From assembly GCA_945897805.1 (NCBI GenBank), contig CAMDFX010000007.1, positions 88,856 to 152,855 of the forward strand: a stretch of 64,000 nt of DNA, written 5' to 3'. Numbering within the stretch: the first letter of the stretch is position 1; every line of letters starts with the position of its first letter. The stretch is from Chryseobacterium gleum. GTDB taxonomy: Bacteria > Bacteroidota > Bacteroidia > Flavobacteriales_D > Crocinitomicaceae. Below, in pieces: positions 1 to 9,884 of this stretch. The position numbers were made by a program, and so were the translations under genes. The notes under the pieces were generated by a model. It searched no databases. It was given only the letters and a program-made list of their open reading frames with translations, and was not told the DNA's origin.

Positions 1-954
1 ACCTGTTTTTACAGAAGTGATCATAATTGCGCCATTCATAATCTGATTTTCAGACAATAATTCATGGTGAATTTGCAATTGCAACATGGCTTTTTCTTGC
101 AGATTTTGGTCGATGGAGCATTCTATCAGTTGTCCTTTTTTTCCTTCTTGGATAAATTTCTCCAATAAATGCGGAGCTAATTGGGGCAATCGCAAAGGTT
201 TTTCTGGCAAAGGTTCAGAAATCGACAATTCAAAAGTGGTGGCATCGATCACCTTTTTATCGTACAATTGTTTGAGCAAGCGATTGCGTTTATCGAGCAA
301 TAAATCATGATTTCTTCCGGGATAAATTAGTCCAGGCGCATTTGGAAGTACCGCCAAAGTTGCATTTTCAGCCCAACTTAAATTGGCTGCTGAACGACCA
401 AAAAATCGCCAAGAAGCAGTTTCTAAACCAACAACATTACTTCCGAAAGGCGCATGAGAAGCGTATAATCCAAGAATTTCGTCTTTCGAATAGCGAATTT
501 CAATGCGCAATGCTAGAAACATTTCAATGATTTTTTCACCGTATGTTCTTGCTGGATTTTTGCGCATCACTCGTGCCAATTGCATTGTAATTGTACTTCC
601 ACCGCTCACTACTTTTTTGCTTTTGAAGTTTTGTACCAATGCGCGACCAATTCCTTTGGCGCTGATTCCAATGTGCGTGAAGAAATTTTTATCTTCAAAC
701 TCAACCAAACAAGCTGCAAATTTGGGTGGAACGTCTAGTTTTTCTGGGAATCTCCATTGACCATCATCGGCTATTTTAGCGCCTAATAAGTTGCCATTTC
801 TATCTAAAAGCACCGTTGAAGTGCTGTCTTCAAATAAATTAGTGGGTAAACAAAAGATAAACCACAACAAGAAAATCGGAAATCCGAAGACAAACAATCG
901 TTTTTTGAACTTTCGAGTCCAAATCTTAAATGTGTGAAAACCTCTTTTGATCAT
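1..954 (-). CDS. pbpC: Penicillin-binding protein 1C, 5' part (runs off the window)
   Basis: This is a bifunctional peptidoglycan synthase of the PBP1C type, of which only the first 318 codons are present. After a short basic cytoplasmic stretch there is one membrane anchor (about residues 18-40). The glycosyltransferase domain follows, with its catalytic EDKNFF block (Glu87-Asp88) and the GGSTITMQLAR block at about 118-128, both hallmarks of GT51 enzymes. The transpeptidase and the PBP1C C-terminal domain would lie left of the window. The ATG was chosen because the membrane anchor follows closely. A TACTTTTG -7 element lies only 5 nt upstream of it, suggesting a leaderless transcript. PBP1A would be the alternative, but the short N-terminus and early glycosyltransferase fit PBP1C better. 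Confidence 0.85.
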   Translation of the reverse strand, partial: MIKRGFHTFKIWTRKFKKRLFVFGFPIFLLWFIFCLPTNLFEDSTSTVLLDRNGNLLGAKIADDGQWRFPEKLDVPPKFAACLVEFEDKNFFTHIGISAKGIGRALVQNFKSKKVVSGGSTITMQLARVMRKNPARTYGEKIIEMFLALRIEIRYSKDEILGLYASHAPFGSNVVGLETASWRFFGRSAANLSWAENATLAVLPNAPGLIYPGRNHDLLLDKRNRLLKQLYDKKVIDATTFELSISEPLPEKPLRLPQLAPHLLEKFIQEGKKGQLIECSIDQNLQEKAMLQLQIHHELLSENQIMNGAIMITSVKTG

Positions 955-959
955 GATTC

Positions 960-967
960 CAAAAGTA
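960..967 (-). promoter_or_regulatory. -7 promoter element of pbpC
   Basis: On the minus strand this reads TACTTTTG, an exact match to the Bacteroidota -7 consensus TAnnTTTG. It lies 5 nt before the pbpC ATG. No TTG is visible at the usual -33 distance, so only half of the promoter is supported. Confidence 0.4.
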
Positions 968-1148
968 AAAGTTTAGTTTGGTTTTGAAGGTATTGTTTTA
1001 TTATTCGCTGGGAATTTGTTTTTAAATGTGAGAAGTTAAGAGCGAAAAGTTTAATTGGAGTTCAAACTTGGGATTAAGCGTTGAATATCTGTTTTTAAAT
1101 TGATTGAGATAATGACGGTAAATCACATTTTTAACTTTTGTTTAGAGC

Positions 1149-2066
1149 TTATAAAAGTCCGCCTTCTTTTAATGAACATGGAGAAACGAAAACGCGCTTT
1201 ACTTCAAGGTTTTTCATTACCCAGCGGGTTTTGATTGCTGCAATCGGCGCCATTTTTCTTCTTATGGGAATAATGAACGGATGTTCGTCGCGCTCTTGCT
1301 GATTTGATTCCAAAATCCAATCTAAAATTCGGTTCAAATCTTCCATTTGGATTTCTTGCGAAGCGATTCCTATTGGAAAAGGTGCGTCGTGAATCATTTC
1401 GTGGAAAGTTTCAAAACTTCCTGAAGCGCCGATGAGAATGTCACATTGTTTGTTTTTGAAGAAATCTTTAGAACGTGCTTGCAACCAATTTTCGACCTTC
1501 AAAATATCGTCTGTCGTCAATGGATCGTGCAATGTCAAATCTTGAAAAATTCTTGAAACGCCAATGTCGAGACTCACTTTGTCTTCGATTCCATCGATAT
1601 TTGCAATGATAAATTCCGTACTTCCGCCGCCGATGTCCATGATTGCCGCGCGTTCGTTGAAATCGTAAGACCATTTTACACCACGGTAAATCAAAGTCGC
1701 TTCGTCTTCTCCTGAAATAATTTGAATATCAATTTGCGTTTGATTTTTGATTTCGCGCAAAAAATCGTCACTATTTTTCGCTCCGCGCAAGGCAGAAGTG
1801 CCAAAAGCACGAATTTCTTCCACTTGAAAAGAAGCACATTTTTGAGCAAATCGCTTGATTGCCAATAAGCCGCGCTGAAATGCATCTGAAGCAATAATTC
1901 CTTGATTGATTCCGCCCATGCCCAGCGCAACGCCTTCTTTTTCAGAATGAATGACGTCGAATGTAGCAGCAAAAACATCTGCAATCAATAAATTAAAGGT
2001 GTTTGTGCCCAAATCAATGACCGCAACACGTGTGGAATAATCGCTATGTAAGGAATCTGTTTTCAT
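1149..2066 (-). CDS. Ppx/GppA family phosphatase (exopolyphosphatase-like)
   Basis: A 305-residue ASKHA-fold phosphatase of the Ppx/GppA family, which hydrolyses polyphosphate or pppGpp. The N-terminal phosphate-binding motif DLGTNTFNLL (about 18-27) and the second glycine-rich motif MDIGGGSTEF are both intact. The length matches the short two-domain Ppx form, without the HD extension of long GppA. The ATG giving MKTDSLHSDY was chosen. The frame is open further upstream into the end of the permease gene, but those extra residues have no family counterpart. It lies 47 nt behind the ABC permease on the same strand and may share its transcript. Polyphosphatase and guanosine pentaphosphatase activity cannot be told apart from sequence. 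Confidence 0.85.
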   Translation of the reverse strand: MKTDSLHSDYSTRVAVIDLGTNTFNLLIADVFAATFDVIHSEKEGVALGMGGINQGIIASDAFQRGLLAIKRFAQKCASFQVEEIRAFGTSALRGAKNSDDFLREIKNQTQIDIQIISGEDEATLIYRGVKWSYDFNERAAIMDIGGGSTEFIIANIDGIEDKVSLDIGVSRIFQDLTLHDPLTTDDILKVENWLQARSKDFFKNKQCDILIGASGSFETFHEMIHDAPFPIGIASQEIQMEDLNRILDWILESNQQERDEHPFIIPIRRKMAPIAAIKTRWVMKNLEVKRVFVSPCSLKEGGLL

Positions 2067-2113
2067 TTGAATGTTAAGGTACGAAAATAAAGTTCTTAAT
2101 CCAAAAGTTTTCC

Positions 2114-3451
2114 TTAAGCCCGTGAAATCCATTTAAAAAGTTGCTTAAATCCCAAGCGATGGCCGAATTGTAAAATTCCGTTTTTATACAATCTTCCCGC
2201 AGCCCAAAGTACAAGCATCGCACTGATAAGCAAAATCAAGAAAGAAACGTAAATCAAATAACCTTGCCCTTCGGGATAACCTTGCGCCAATTTGACCATG
2301 CACACCACTGGCGATGTAAATGGAATGTAAGAAAACCAACTCGTCAGTTCAGCCGTTGGATTGTTCAACGCATAATGTCCTGCATACAAGGCCAAAAACA
2401 GCAATGCAATCAATGGAATTACAAATTGTTGTCCATCGCTTTCTGAACCTGAAACAGCGCCCAAAGCAGCGAAAAATGTTCCGTAAAACAAATATCCAAC
2501 AGCCAAGAACAGCGCAAAATAACCCAACATATTTCCGAAACGAATGCGCTCGTAAATCAACTCAACAAATTGGTTGTATTCTTTGGCAGAAAGCATTTGT
2601 TCTTGCAACGTTTGGTTTTTCATCGCTTCAGTCATTTGCATGACATCCATTTTAGAAGCGTCCAATAAATCGGGGAATAAAGTTTCGTGCATTACATACA
2701 ATCCAATTCCGACGAATAAAATCCACAATGCAAATTGTAAAAACGCGGCAATTCCTATGCCCATTATTTTTCCCAGCATCAATTGTCTCGGTTTCACTGA
2801 AGCCAATAATACTTCCACAATGCGGTTTGATTTTTCTTTGGAAATACTGCGCAAAATCGTCATTCCGAATAAGAAAATAAACAACAAAATCACGCCACCG
2901 AAGAAGAATCCAACCCAGCCGCTCATGTCTGATGCTTCATCTCGTGGGTCATACACATTGCGCATCGCCACGTTGATTGGTTGTTTGATTTTTCTGAAAT
3001 CTGAAACTGAAATCGATGTAAATTGTGTAATCATCAATTCTTCCAAACGTCTTTCAAATTGATATTGCACGCGCGTTGCCATTTGCATGGAAGGTTTTTC
3101 CCGGTAAAAAAGAAAAGCTGTTTTGTTGTTCAAGATTTTTTCGTTGACTTCCAACATCGCATCGTATTTCTGAAAACGCGGATTGTTGGCAAAATCTTCT
3201 ATTTCGATGTAATCATTTGCAAAATCATAGGAAACGGAAGCATCTTCTCGCGCCATGATTTTGGCTTGCATGATTGCATTTGGATCCGTGATTAATACAT
3301 TCCAATGCGTTTTATTTTTTCCACCCAAGGCAAAAAGCATGTAAGTAATTCCCAAAACCAACAACGGGCCAATAATGGCCATAGCGATAAATGATTTTGA
3401 ACGCATGCGCTCTTTCAATTCACGCAGGGCAATGATCCAACTATTTTTCAT
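2114..3451 (-). CDS. ABC-2 type transporter permease (NatB-like)
   Basis: A 445-residue inner-membrane permease of the ABC-2 exporter family. A first membrane helix (about 20-40) is followed by a long extracytoplasmic loop of about 170 residues. Five or six hydrophobic segments then fill the C-terminal half, the layout of NatB/YhaP-like sodium or drug exporters. The sequence SISKEKSNRIVEVLLASV, typical of this family, sits just after the loop. The start ATG lies inside the last codons of the ATPase gene (11-nt overlap), which implies translational coupling and one complex. The exported substrate cannot be inferred. Confidence 0.85.
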   Translation of the reverse strand: MKNSWIIALRELKERMRSKSFIAMAIIGPLLVLGITYMLFALGGKNKTHWNVLITDPNAIMQAKIMAREDASVSYDFANDYIEIEDFANNPRFQKYDAMLEVNEKILNNKTAFLFYREKPSMQMATRVQYQFERRLEELMITQFTSISVSDFRKIKQPINVAMRNVYDPRDEASDMSGWVGFFFGGVILLFIFLFGMTILRSISKEKSNRIVEVLLASVKPRQLMLGKIMGIGIAAFLQFALWILFVGIGLYVMHETLFPDLLDASKMDVMQMTEAMKNQTLQEQMLSAKEYNQFVELIYERIRFGNMLGYFALFLAVGYLFYGTFFAALGAVSGSESDGQQFVIPLIALLFLALYAGHYALNNPTAELTSWFSYIPFTSPVVCMVKLAQGYPEGQGYLIYVSFLILLISAMLVLWAAGRLYKNGILQFGHRLGFKQLFKWISRA

Positions 3452-4373
3452 CTTGTGTTTGGTTTGAGTGATTGATTTCTTGAATGAAAACTTCTTGCAT
3501 GCTCGGCAAAACTTCCCAAGCTGCTTCAATTTGAATTTGTCCGAGTAGTACCTGCAATAAATCTTGGAAATTGTTCTCTCCGCGCATTTTGATATAAGCC
3601 ACAAAACGATTGTCTCCCAAAATTTCTTTGTCCACCAATTCAAAACCGGTCCATAAAGCAGTGACAAAGGCAATCATACTACCAGAAAAACGAACTGCGA
3701 AATTTCCGTCTTTTCTCGATTCGCGAATTTGTGAAACGCGTCCTTCTAAAATCTTTTTTGATTGATGAATGAGCGCCACTCGGTCACAAATTTCTTCCAC
3801 ACTTTTCATGTTGTGGCTTGAAAGCATGATGGTTTTTCCCTGCGCTTTCATTTCTATCAATTCTTGTTGAATCAATTCCACATTGATCGGATCAAATCCG
3901 CTGAAAGGTTCGTCTAAAATCAACAATTGTGGTTGGTGTAAAACGGTACAAATAAATTGCACTTTTTGCGCCATTCCTTTGGATAATTCCTCAATGCGTT
4001 TTTTGCGCCAATCGCCAATTTCGAATTTATCGACCCAATAATTGAAATTGGTATTCACATCATTTTTGCTCATTCCGCGCAACCTGCCTAGAAACAATGC
4101 ATGATCATAAACGGTCATTGTGCGATACAAACCGCGCTCTTCTGGTAAATAACCAATTTGCGCCAAATGTTTGTCGTTCATCAATTCATTTTTGAAACGA
4201 ACGACGCCTTTGTCTTGTTCCACAATGCGATTGATGATGCGAATGAGCGTTGTTTTTCCAGCACCGTTGGGCCCTAAAAGTCCAAAAATTTCGCCTTCTT
4301 CCAAGTTCAATGAAACCTCGTCGAGTGCTAATTTTTGATAAAATGATTTAGAAATAGCTTCTAATTTCAGCAT
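3441..4373 (-). CDS. ABC transporter ATP-binding protein (NatA-like)
   Basis: A 310-residue ATPase that powers the adjacent ABC-2 permease. Walker A GPNGAGKT (34-41), signature LSKGMAQ (130-136), Walker B LLILDEP (150-156) and the H-loop SSHN are all intact, so the subunit should hydrolyse ATP. About 90 residues after the nucleotide-binding domain form the C-terminal extension usual for NatA-like and DUF4162-bearing exporters. It is the first gene of a leftward unit ATPase-permease-phosphatase. A TACTTTTA element (4391-4398, minus strand) 17 nt upstream is a weak -7 candidate. Confidence 0.9.
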   Translation of the reverse strand: MLKLEAISKSFYQKLALDEVSLNLEEGEIFGLLGPNGAGKTTLIRIINRIVEQDKGVVRFKNELMNDKHLAQIGYLPEERGLYRTMTVYDHALFLGRLRGMSKNDVNTNFNYWVDKFEIGDWRKKRIEELSKGMAQKVQFICTVLHQPQLLILDEPFSGFDPINVELIQQELIEMKAQGKTIMLSSHNMKSVEEICDRVALIHQSKKILEGRVSQIRESRKDGNFAVRFSGSMIAFVTALWTGFELVDKEILGDNRFVAYIKMRGENNFQDLLQVLLGQIQIEAAWEVLPSMQEVFIQEINHSNQTQDEK

Positions 4374-4462
4374 ATTTAAAAGAATTTGGATAAAAGTAAA
4401 TCTTTTTTTGATAGTTGTTCTTTACAAAGTAAAAAATGGATTAACAAGAGAAAGTTAAGATA

Positions 4463-4476
4463 CGACAGGCTCGGTG
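4463..4476 (-). repeat. Possible degenerate copy of the REP-like motif
   Basis: Read on the minus strand this gives a CGAGCCTGTCG core, close to the GAGCTTGTCGA and GAGATTGTCGA loops of the palindromic repeats after icmF at the far end of the window. It sits in the intergenic space between two divergent genes, where such repeats are normally found. The match is short, so the assignment is tentative. Confidence 0.25.
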
Positions 4477-4587
4477 TGAAAGAGCGAAAAGTTGTATTTG
4501 GTAATTATTTTGAGTCGTTGGTATAATTGTTAGCTAAAATTCTAGCTCAATTTTCGACTTTTCTGACTAAAACACTACCTTTAGGCC

Positions 4588-6177
4588 ATGCAAAAAATCA
4601 CCATACATCGGGAAAAAAGTGGGTTGTTCTCTGATTTATCTAATGAACTGGCATACAATCAAGAGAAATTTTCGGTTTTGCTTAATTCAACATTCTCCAA
4701 AGAAGCATTTTCAGCGCAAATTCAATTAAAATCAGCTTATTTTTCCGCCAATAAAAGGTCAGTATTGGTAGAAACTTTAAAAACGCAATATGCCGATTTT
4801 CCAATCCAAGTAGAAGTAAATCAGAATATTGATTCGTTGTTGAATGAACAGACTTTTACCATTACAACAGGTCATCAATTGAATTTATTGACAGGGCCAA
4901 TATATTTCATTTACAAGATTCTACATGTGATTCGTTTGGCTGAGGAATTAAAAAAAATGCATCCAAAAAATCATTTTGTTCCAGTTTATTGGATGGCTTC
5001 TGAAGACCATGATTTTGAGGAAATCAACCACACGCGCCTTTTTGGAAAAGAAATTCGTTGGGAAAATGCGCAAGGCGGGCCAGTAGGCGAATATGATTTG
5101 ACTGATTGGCACTTGATGAAAGAAACCGTGGAAGCTTTTTTTCAAAATAATCCAGAATCGGAGGTGAACGATGTTTTGAAATCATACAACGGAAAAGATT
5201 TAGCTTCAGCAACAAAATCATTGGTTCACAAACTTTTTGGGGAATATGGTTTGGTGATTATTGAGCCGAATGATAAATCCTTAAAGAATGAATTTGTTAA
5301 AATTATGCAGCAAGAAGTTCAATCTTCTTTTGCTGAAAAAGCTGTTTTGAAAGCCAATCAAGTCATTGAAGATTTAGGATTTAAGACACAAGTTTTTCCG
5401 CGTGAAATCAATTTGTTTTACATTCAAAAAGGAATTAGAGAAAGATTGGTTATTGAAAATGGAAATATTGTAATTCCATCTTCGGGCACTTTTTCAAAAG
5501 AAGAAATTTGCAATCAAATTGCTGAAAACCCGCAGAATTTTTCTCCAAACGTGGTGCTTCGTCCCCTGTATCAAGAATGCATTTTGCCGAATTTGGTTTA
5601 CGTCGGAGGAGGAGGAGAAATGGCTTATTGGTTGCAATTTAAAGGTGTTTTTGATACTTGTGGCGTTCCGTTTCCTTTGATCCAAGTTCGAAATTCAATT
5701 CAATTGATTGATGCGAACACGCAGAAAAAATTAGCTAAATTAAATTTAGAAAGTTTGTCCATTTTCAGAGATTTGAACGATTTGAAAAAAGATTTCATCT
5801 TCGAAAATTCTGGTGATTCATTGAATTTTGACGTTTTGGATCAATTGACAAATCAAATGATTGCCTTGTTTCATGATCAAATCACAGAAGTGGATGCATC
5901 CTTGAAACCCTTTGCTGCTGCTGAAGAAGTCAAATTGCAGAAGCAAATGGAGGGAATCAAAGCAAAATTGGTGAAACAGCAAAAATCGAAATTTGACAAT
6001 ACGATGAAGCAATTGGAAGACATCCATGAAAAGATGTTTCCCATGAATAGTGTGCAAGAAAGAGTGGATAATTTTTTCTCATTCTGTGCGCAAGGAGAAG
6101 TTTATTCTGTGTTGGAAAATTTGAAAAAAGCCATTGATCCTTGGGAGAAAGATTTAATTGTCTTGAATTTGGATTAA
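4588..6177 (+). CDS. bshC: Bacillithiol biosynthesis cysteine-adding enzyme BshC
   Basis: This 529-residue protein is the putative cysteine ligase that completes bacillithiol from GlcN-malate. The family blocks TITTGHQLNLLTGP (about 91-104) and PVYWMASEDHDFEEIN (about 132-147) are intact. A C-terminal coiled coil (about 435-490) precedes a short end domain, as in characterised BshC. The length is within the family norm. It implies that the cell uses bacillithiol as its low-molecular-weight thiol, as many Bacteroidota do; bshA and bshB are not in the window. A TACCTTTA element (4576-4583) ends 4 nt before the ATG and could give a leaderless mRNA. Confidence 0.93.
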   Translation: MQKITIHREKSGLFSDLSNELAYNQEKFSVLLNSTFSKEAFSAQIQLKSAYFSANKRSVLVETLKTQYADFPIQVEVNQNIDSLLNEQTFTITTGHQLNLLTGPIYFIYKILHVIRLAEELKKMHPKNHFVPVYWMASEDHDFEEINHTRLFGKEIRWENAQGGPVGEYDLTDWHLMKETVEAFFQNNPESEVNDVLKSYNGKDLASATKSLVHKLFGEYGLVIIEPNDKSLKNEFVKIMQQEVQSSFAEKAVLKANQVIEDLGFKTQVFPREINLFYIQKGIRERLVIENGNIVIPSSGTFSKEEICNQIAENPQNFSPNVVLRPLYQECILPNLVYVGGGGEMAYWLQFKGVFDTCGVPFPLIQVRNSIQLIDANTQKKLAKLNLESLSIFRDLNDLKKDFIFENSGDSLNFDVLDQLTNQMIALFHDQITEVDASLKPFAAAEEVKLQKQMEGIKAKLVKQQKSKFDNTMKQLEDIHEKMFPMNSVQERVDNFFSFCAQGEVYSVLENLKKAIDPWEKDLIVLNLD

Positions 6178-6182
6178 ATTTG
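6175..6182 (+). promoter_or_regulatory. Candidate -7 element for the TonB-dependent receptor gene
   Basis: TAAATTTG, an exact TAnnTTTG match, overlaps the bshC stop codon and would give a leader of about 60 nt for the receptor gene. No well-spaced -33 TTG is present, so confidence is low. Confidence 0.3.
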
Positions 6183-6248
6183 TGAACCGAAAAAAATGGT
6201 GTCAAAATATAAAGGTAAATCCTGCGTTTTGGAGCTAACAAAATATTT

Positions 6249-8879
6249 ATGAGATTAATCATTCTGTTTATTACTTTAATTTTTACCCAAGTCACTTGGT
6301 CACAGTCTGCTACTGTTTCAGGGAATTGCGTTAGTAAAAACGGACGTGGAATTGAATTTATCAGAATTACGTCATCTCACGATTCAACTTTTTCAGATCT
6401 TACTGGAAAAAATGGCTTTTTTAAATTCACTATTCCTGCAAACCAATCGATTATAATTACTTTTTCTTACAATGATTTGACTATTGAGAAAGCGGTAGAT
6501 CTTTCAGTGAAAGAAATGAAATCATTCGGCGATATCGTTTTCAATGTTACCTTGGAAGAGTTAACTGTTCGAGTAATTGAAAATGATCCTTTCGTGCTTC
6601 CTCCGATGAAAAACAGGGGTGTGATTACAGCCGATCGTGTTAAAACGTTGGCATACACAACCGTCGCTAGTTCAAACAATGAATTGACTTCCAATTACAA
6701 TGTCCGTGGAGGGAATTACGATGAAAATTTAGTTTATGTCAATGATTTTCAAGTCAACAGACCGTTTTTGACACGTTCAGGTCAGCAGGAAGGTTTGAAT
6801 TTTGTAAATTCTGCTTTGGTGGAAGATGTGAAATTTAGCGGTGGTGGATTTGATGCTAAATATGGCGATAAATTGAGTTCAGTGTTGGATATCAAATACA
6901 AAAAGCCTGATTCTTTAAATGCTTCCTTAATGGCTTCTTTACTCGGAGTTGAGGCACATGTTGCGCACGCTGTGAATGCCAGATTGAATTATGTTGTCGG
7001 CGCGCGCTACCGTGCAAATGGTTATTTATTGAATTCTTTGCCGACCAAAGGCGCTTATAATCCAGTGTTTTGGGATGCGCAAACCTTGATTAATTTCAAT
7101 ATTACTGAAAATTTGGTTTGGAGCACCTTGGGACATTTTTCTTCTAACGATTATCGATTTTCTCCTCAAACGTCTGAAACCGATTTCGGAACAGTCAATG
7201 AAGCCTACCGTTTCAAGATTTATTTTGACGGTCAAGAGCAATCTCGTTTTCAGACAATAACTAGCGGAACGGCTTTAAAATGGGCGAAAAGTAAGAAAAC
7301 GCAATTAGATTTTTACGCCAGTATTTTCAATACCAATGAGCGAGAATATTTTGACATTCAAGGTCAATATTTCATCAATTTGTTAGAAACTGATCCCGGC
7401 AAGGAAAATGTTGGTGATTCCATTGCTACGGTGGGCGTGGGTACTTTTTTGAATCATGCGAGAAACAATTTGAAAGCAACAATCATCAATATTTATCACA
7501 ATGGTTCTTTTCAATTTACTCAAAAAGAGAAAGTTGTCAATGCACAAGAAGTTGTTTTGAAGCAAAAAGTGCTTTGGGGCGTCAATCTTCAAAAAGACCA
7601 TTTCAATGATGTTTTGAGCGAATGGCGCATGATTGATTCTGCAGGTTACAGTTTGCCGCAATCAACCAATCAAGATGAAATTCAATTGCAGGAAGTCATT
7701 AAGGGAAAATTGACTTTAAAGACGGAACGTGTCAGCGGTTTTGCGCAGTATACTTTTGATAAAAGCAGATTCAAGAAAAAATATCCGGTGAAAGTGAGTC
7801 GCTTGCAACGTGATGAAAACGGCAAGAAAACACGTTTGTATTACAACGATACTTTGCCAAAATCTCAGCAAAGGTTTGTTGCAAATATTGGGTTACGTTC
7901 TGGATACACGGCTGTAAACGATGAGTTTTACTTGACGCCAAGAGTGGCTTTTACTTATCATCCAAGGTCTTACATGTATAAAAACGGTCAAATTCGAAGA
8001 AGAAATGCACAGATTCGTTTGGCTACTGGAATGTATTATCAACCGCCTTTTTACAGGGAAATGAGAACCTTCGAAGGGCAATTGAATACCGCTGTGAAAT
8101 CTCAAAAATCTTTGCATATTGTCGGTGGTGGCGATTTCAATTTCGACATGTGGGAAAGAGATGTTCCCTTTAAATTTACGGCTGAAGCTTATTACAAATA
8201 TTTGTGGGATGTAAATCCTTATGAGGTTGACAATGTGCGCACAAGATATTATGCAAACAATGATGCCGTTGCGTATGCCTACGGATTGGATTTGAATTTA
8301 CATGGAGAATTTGTTCCCGGAGTTCAATCTTTCTTCAAAGTAGGATTTTTATCCACTAAAGAGGATATTAAAAATGATTCATACAAAGAATATTATAATG
8401 CTGCAGGCGAAAAAATTATTTTTGGATACAGCGAAGACCAGGTGGCTATTGACAGCGCAGTGATTAAACCCGGATATATTCCAAGACCGACGGATCAATT
8501 AATGAATTTCGCGATTTTATTTCAAGATCGGATGCCTGGATTTGAGAGTTTAAGTGCTGAAATGGGTTTGCTTTTTGGCACAAGATTACCTTATGGTCCG
8601 CCAGATTTTGATCGCTATAAAGATACTTTGCGTCAAAAATCTTATTTTAGAGTTGATTTGGGAATTTCTTACGATTTCTTGTACAAAAAGAAAAAAGTAC
8701 AATCAAAATTTATTCAAAAATTCTCTGATGCAGTGATTTCTTTAGAAGTTTTTAATTTGCTTGGAATTAACAACGTTTTATCGAAACAATGGATTCAAGA
8801 CGTATCAGGAAAATATTATTCGATACCTAATTATTTGACGCAACGAAGGTTTAATTTGAAATTGATGTTGCGGATTTAA
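6249..8879 (+). CDS. TonB-dependent receptor with N-terminal carboxypeptidase-regulatory-like domain
   Basis: An 876-residue outer-membrane beta-barrel receptor. A signal peptide (about 1-19, ending TWSQ) is followed by a carboxypeptidase-D regulatory-like beta-sandwich (about 20-105). A plug domain comes next (about 110-215, with the SNNELTSNYNVRGGNYDENL plug block), then a long barrel ending in the aromatic-containing strand RRFNLKLMLRI. This is the SusC/CirA-like form common in Bacteroidota. There is no SusD-like lipoprotein beside it, so a siderophore or cofactor ligand is as likely as a glycan. It follows bshC by 71 nt but has a possible promoter of its own. Confidence 0.88.
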   Translation: MRLIILFITLIFTQVTWSQSATVSGNCVSKNGRGIEFIRITSSHDSTFSDLTGKNGFFKFTIPANQSIIITFSYNDLTIEKAVDLSVKEMKSFGDIVFNVTLEELTVRVIENDPFVLPPMKNRGVITADRVKTLAYTTVASSNNELTSNYNVRGGNYDENLVYVNDFQVNRPFLTRSGQQEGLNFVNSALVEDVKFSGGGFDAKYGDKLSSVLDIKYKKPDSLNASLMASLLGVEAHVAHAVNARLNYVVGARYRANGYLLNSLPTKGAYNPVFWDAQTLINFNITENLVWSTLGHFSSNDYRFSPQTSETDFGTVNEAYRFKIYFDGQEQSRFQTITSGTALKWAKSKKTQLDFYASIFNTNEREYFDIQGQYFINLLETDPGKENVGDSIATVGVGTFLNHARNNLKATIINIYHNGSFQFTQKEKVVNAQEVVLKQKVLWGVNLQKDHFNDVLSEWRMIDSAGYSLPQSTNQDEIQLQEVIKGKLTLKTERVSGFAQYTFDKSRFKKKYPVKVSRLQRDENGKKTRLYYNDTLPKSQQRFVANIGLRSGYTAVNDEFYLTPRVAFTYHPRSYMYKNGQIRRRNAQIRLATGMYYQPPFYREMRTFEGQLNTAVKSQKSLHIVGGGDFNFDMWERDVPFKFTAEAYYKYLWDVNPYEVDNVRTRYYANNDAVAYAYGLDLNLHGEFVPGVQSFFKVGFLSTKEDIKNDSYKEYYNAAGEKIIFGYSEDQVAIDSAVIKPGYIPRPTDQLMNFAILFQDRMPGFESLSAEMGLLFGTRLPYGPPDFDRYKDTLRQKSYFRVDLGISYDFLYKKKKVQSKFIQKFSDAVISLEVFNLLGINNVLSKQWIQDVSGKYYSIPNYLTQRRFNLKLMLRI

Positions 8880-9072
8880 TTTTGTAATAAGGATTGTTGA
8901 TTTTGAATAAAATTAGAATTTTGTTGTAGTTTTGATAAATCAAAATTTACAATGTAAGAAAATAGAATCTCTTCCTCAAGGGCATAAATATCTTGCACCC
9001 AAAATATAAATGACAAAAAAATAATTTGGAACAATATTTGTTTCAAACAGATAACTTAAAAATTAAGAAAAT

Positions 9073-9801
9073 ATGAAATTCAAAATAGTCACATTAGTAG
9101 CGAGTGCTTTTTTAGTTGCTAACGCAAACGCACAATTATTAAAAGATGCCTTGAATAAGGGCAAAGAAGTAATTTCAAATCAAAAAGGAACGCCTGGTTT
9201 GACAAACGATGAAGTTATCAGTGGATTAAAAGAAGCGTTGGTAATTGGTGCAAGAAAATCGGCGCAAGCGGCTTCTTTGGCTGATGGATTCAACAAAAAC
9301 CCATTGATTTTTATTCCTTTTCCAGAGGAAGCGCAAAAAATGAAAGACAGATTGGTTTCCATGGGCATGGAGCAAAAGGTTAAAGATTTTGAAACATCTT
9401 TGAATCGCGCGGCTGAAGAGGCATCGAAAGAAGCTTATAATATTTTTGCGGATGCCGTAAAAGGAATGAGTGTAGGTGACGGTTTTGCTATTTTGAAAGG
9501 CGGAGATACTGCTGCAACACATTATTTGAGAGAGAAAACGTATAATCCATTAAGTGAAAAGTTTACGCCAATCGTAAGCGCAGCCATTGAAAAAGTACAA
9601 GTGACAGCATATTGGACGCCATTGGTAACTGCTTACAACAGAATTCCGGGCGTAGCGAAACAAAATCCAGATTTAGAAGCTTATGTTACTGCCAAAGCAA
9701 TTAATGGTTTGATGTACTTAATTAGCGAGCAAGAAGCAAAAATCAGAAGAGATCCAGCGGCGCAAGCTACTGAATTGTTGCGCAAAGTTTTTGGTAAATA
9801 G
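9073..9801 (+). CDS. DUF4197 domain-containing exported protein
   Basis: A 242-residue protein with a signal peptide (1-21, ending ANAQ) and a single alpha-helical DUF4197 domain. The domain is recognisable from the opening LLKDALNKGKE, the GLKEALxxGARKS segment and the closing GLMYLISEQEAKIRRDP block, which is strongly conserved in this family. No catalytic motif is visible and the family has no established function. Periplasmic or outer-membrane-associated location is inferred from the leader. It is transcribed alone: 193 nt separate it from the receptor, and a strong terminator follows. Confidence 0.8.
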   Translation: MKFKIVTLVASAFLVANANAQLLKDALNKGKEVISNQKGTPGLTNDEVISGLKEALVIGARKSAQAASLADGFNKNPLIFIPFPEEAQKMKDRLVSMGMEQKVKDFETSLNRAAEEASKEAYNIFADAVKGMSVGDGFAILKGGDTAATHYLREKTYNPLSEKFTPIVSAAIEKVQVTAYWTPLVTAYNRIPGVAKQNPDLEAYVTAKAINGLMYLISEQEAKIRRDPAAQATELLRKVFGK

Positions 9802-9823
9802 TATTTAATATTTTACTCTTTTG

Positions 9824-9857
9824 AAACGGAATTTAGTAATAAATTCCGTTTTTTTTT
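9824..9857 (+). terminator. Intrinsic terminator of the DUF4197 gene
   Basis: A perfect 11-bp stem (AAACGGAATTT / AAATTCCGTTT) with a 6-nt loop runs directly into a run of T residues. The minus-strand side lacks a T-run, so it acts for the rightward gene only. Confidence 0.9.
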
Positions 9858-9884
9858 GTCTCAAAATTAGGTTGTCAAGTAAAA

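Noticed and set aside
2574..3062. 162-codon rightward frame inside the ABC permease
   Set aside because: It is antisense to a well-supported membrane-protein gene, and its composition mirrors that gene.
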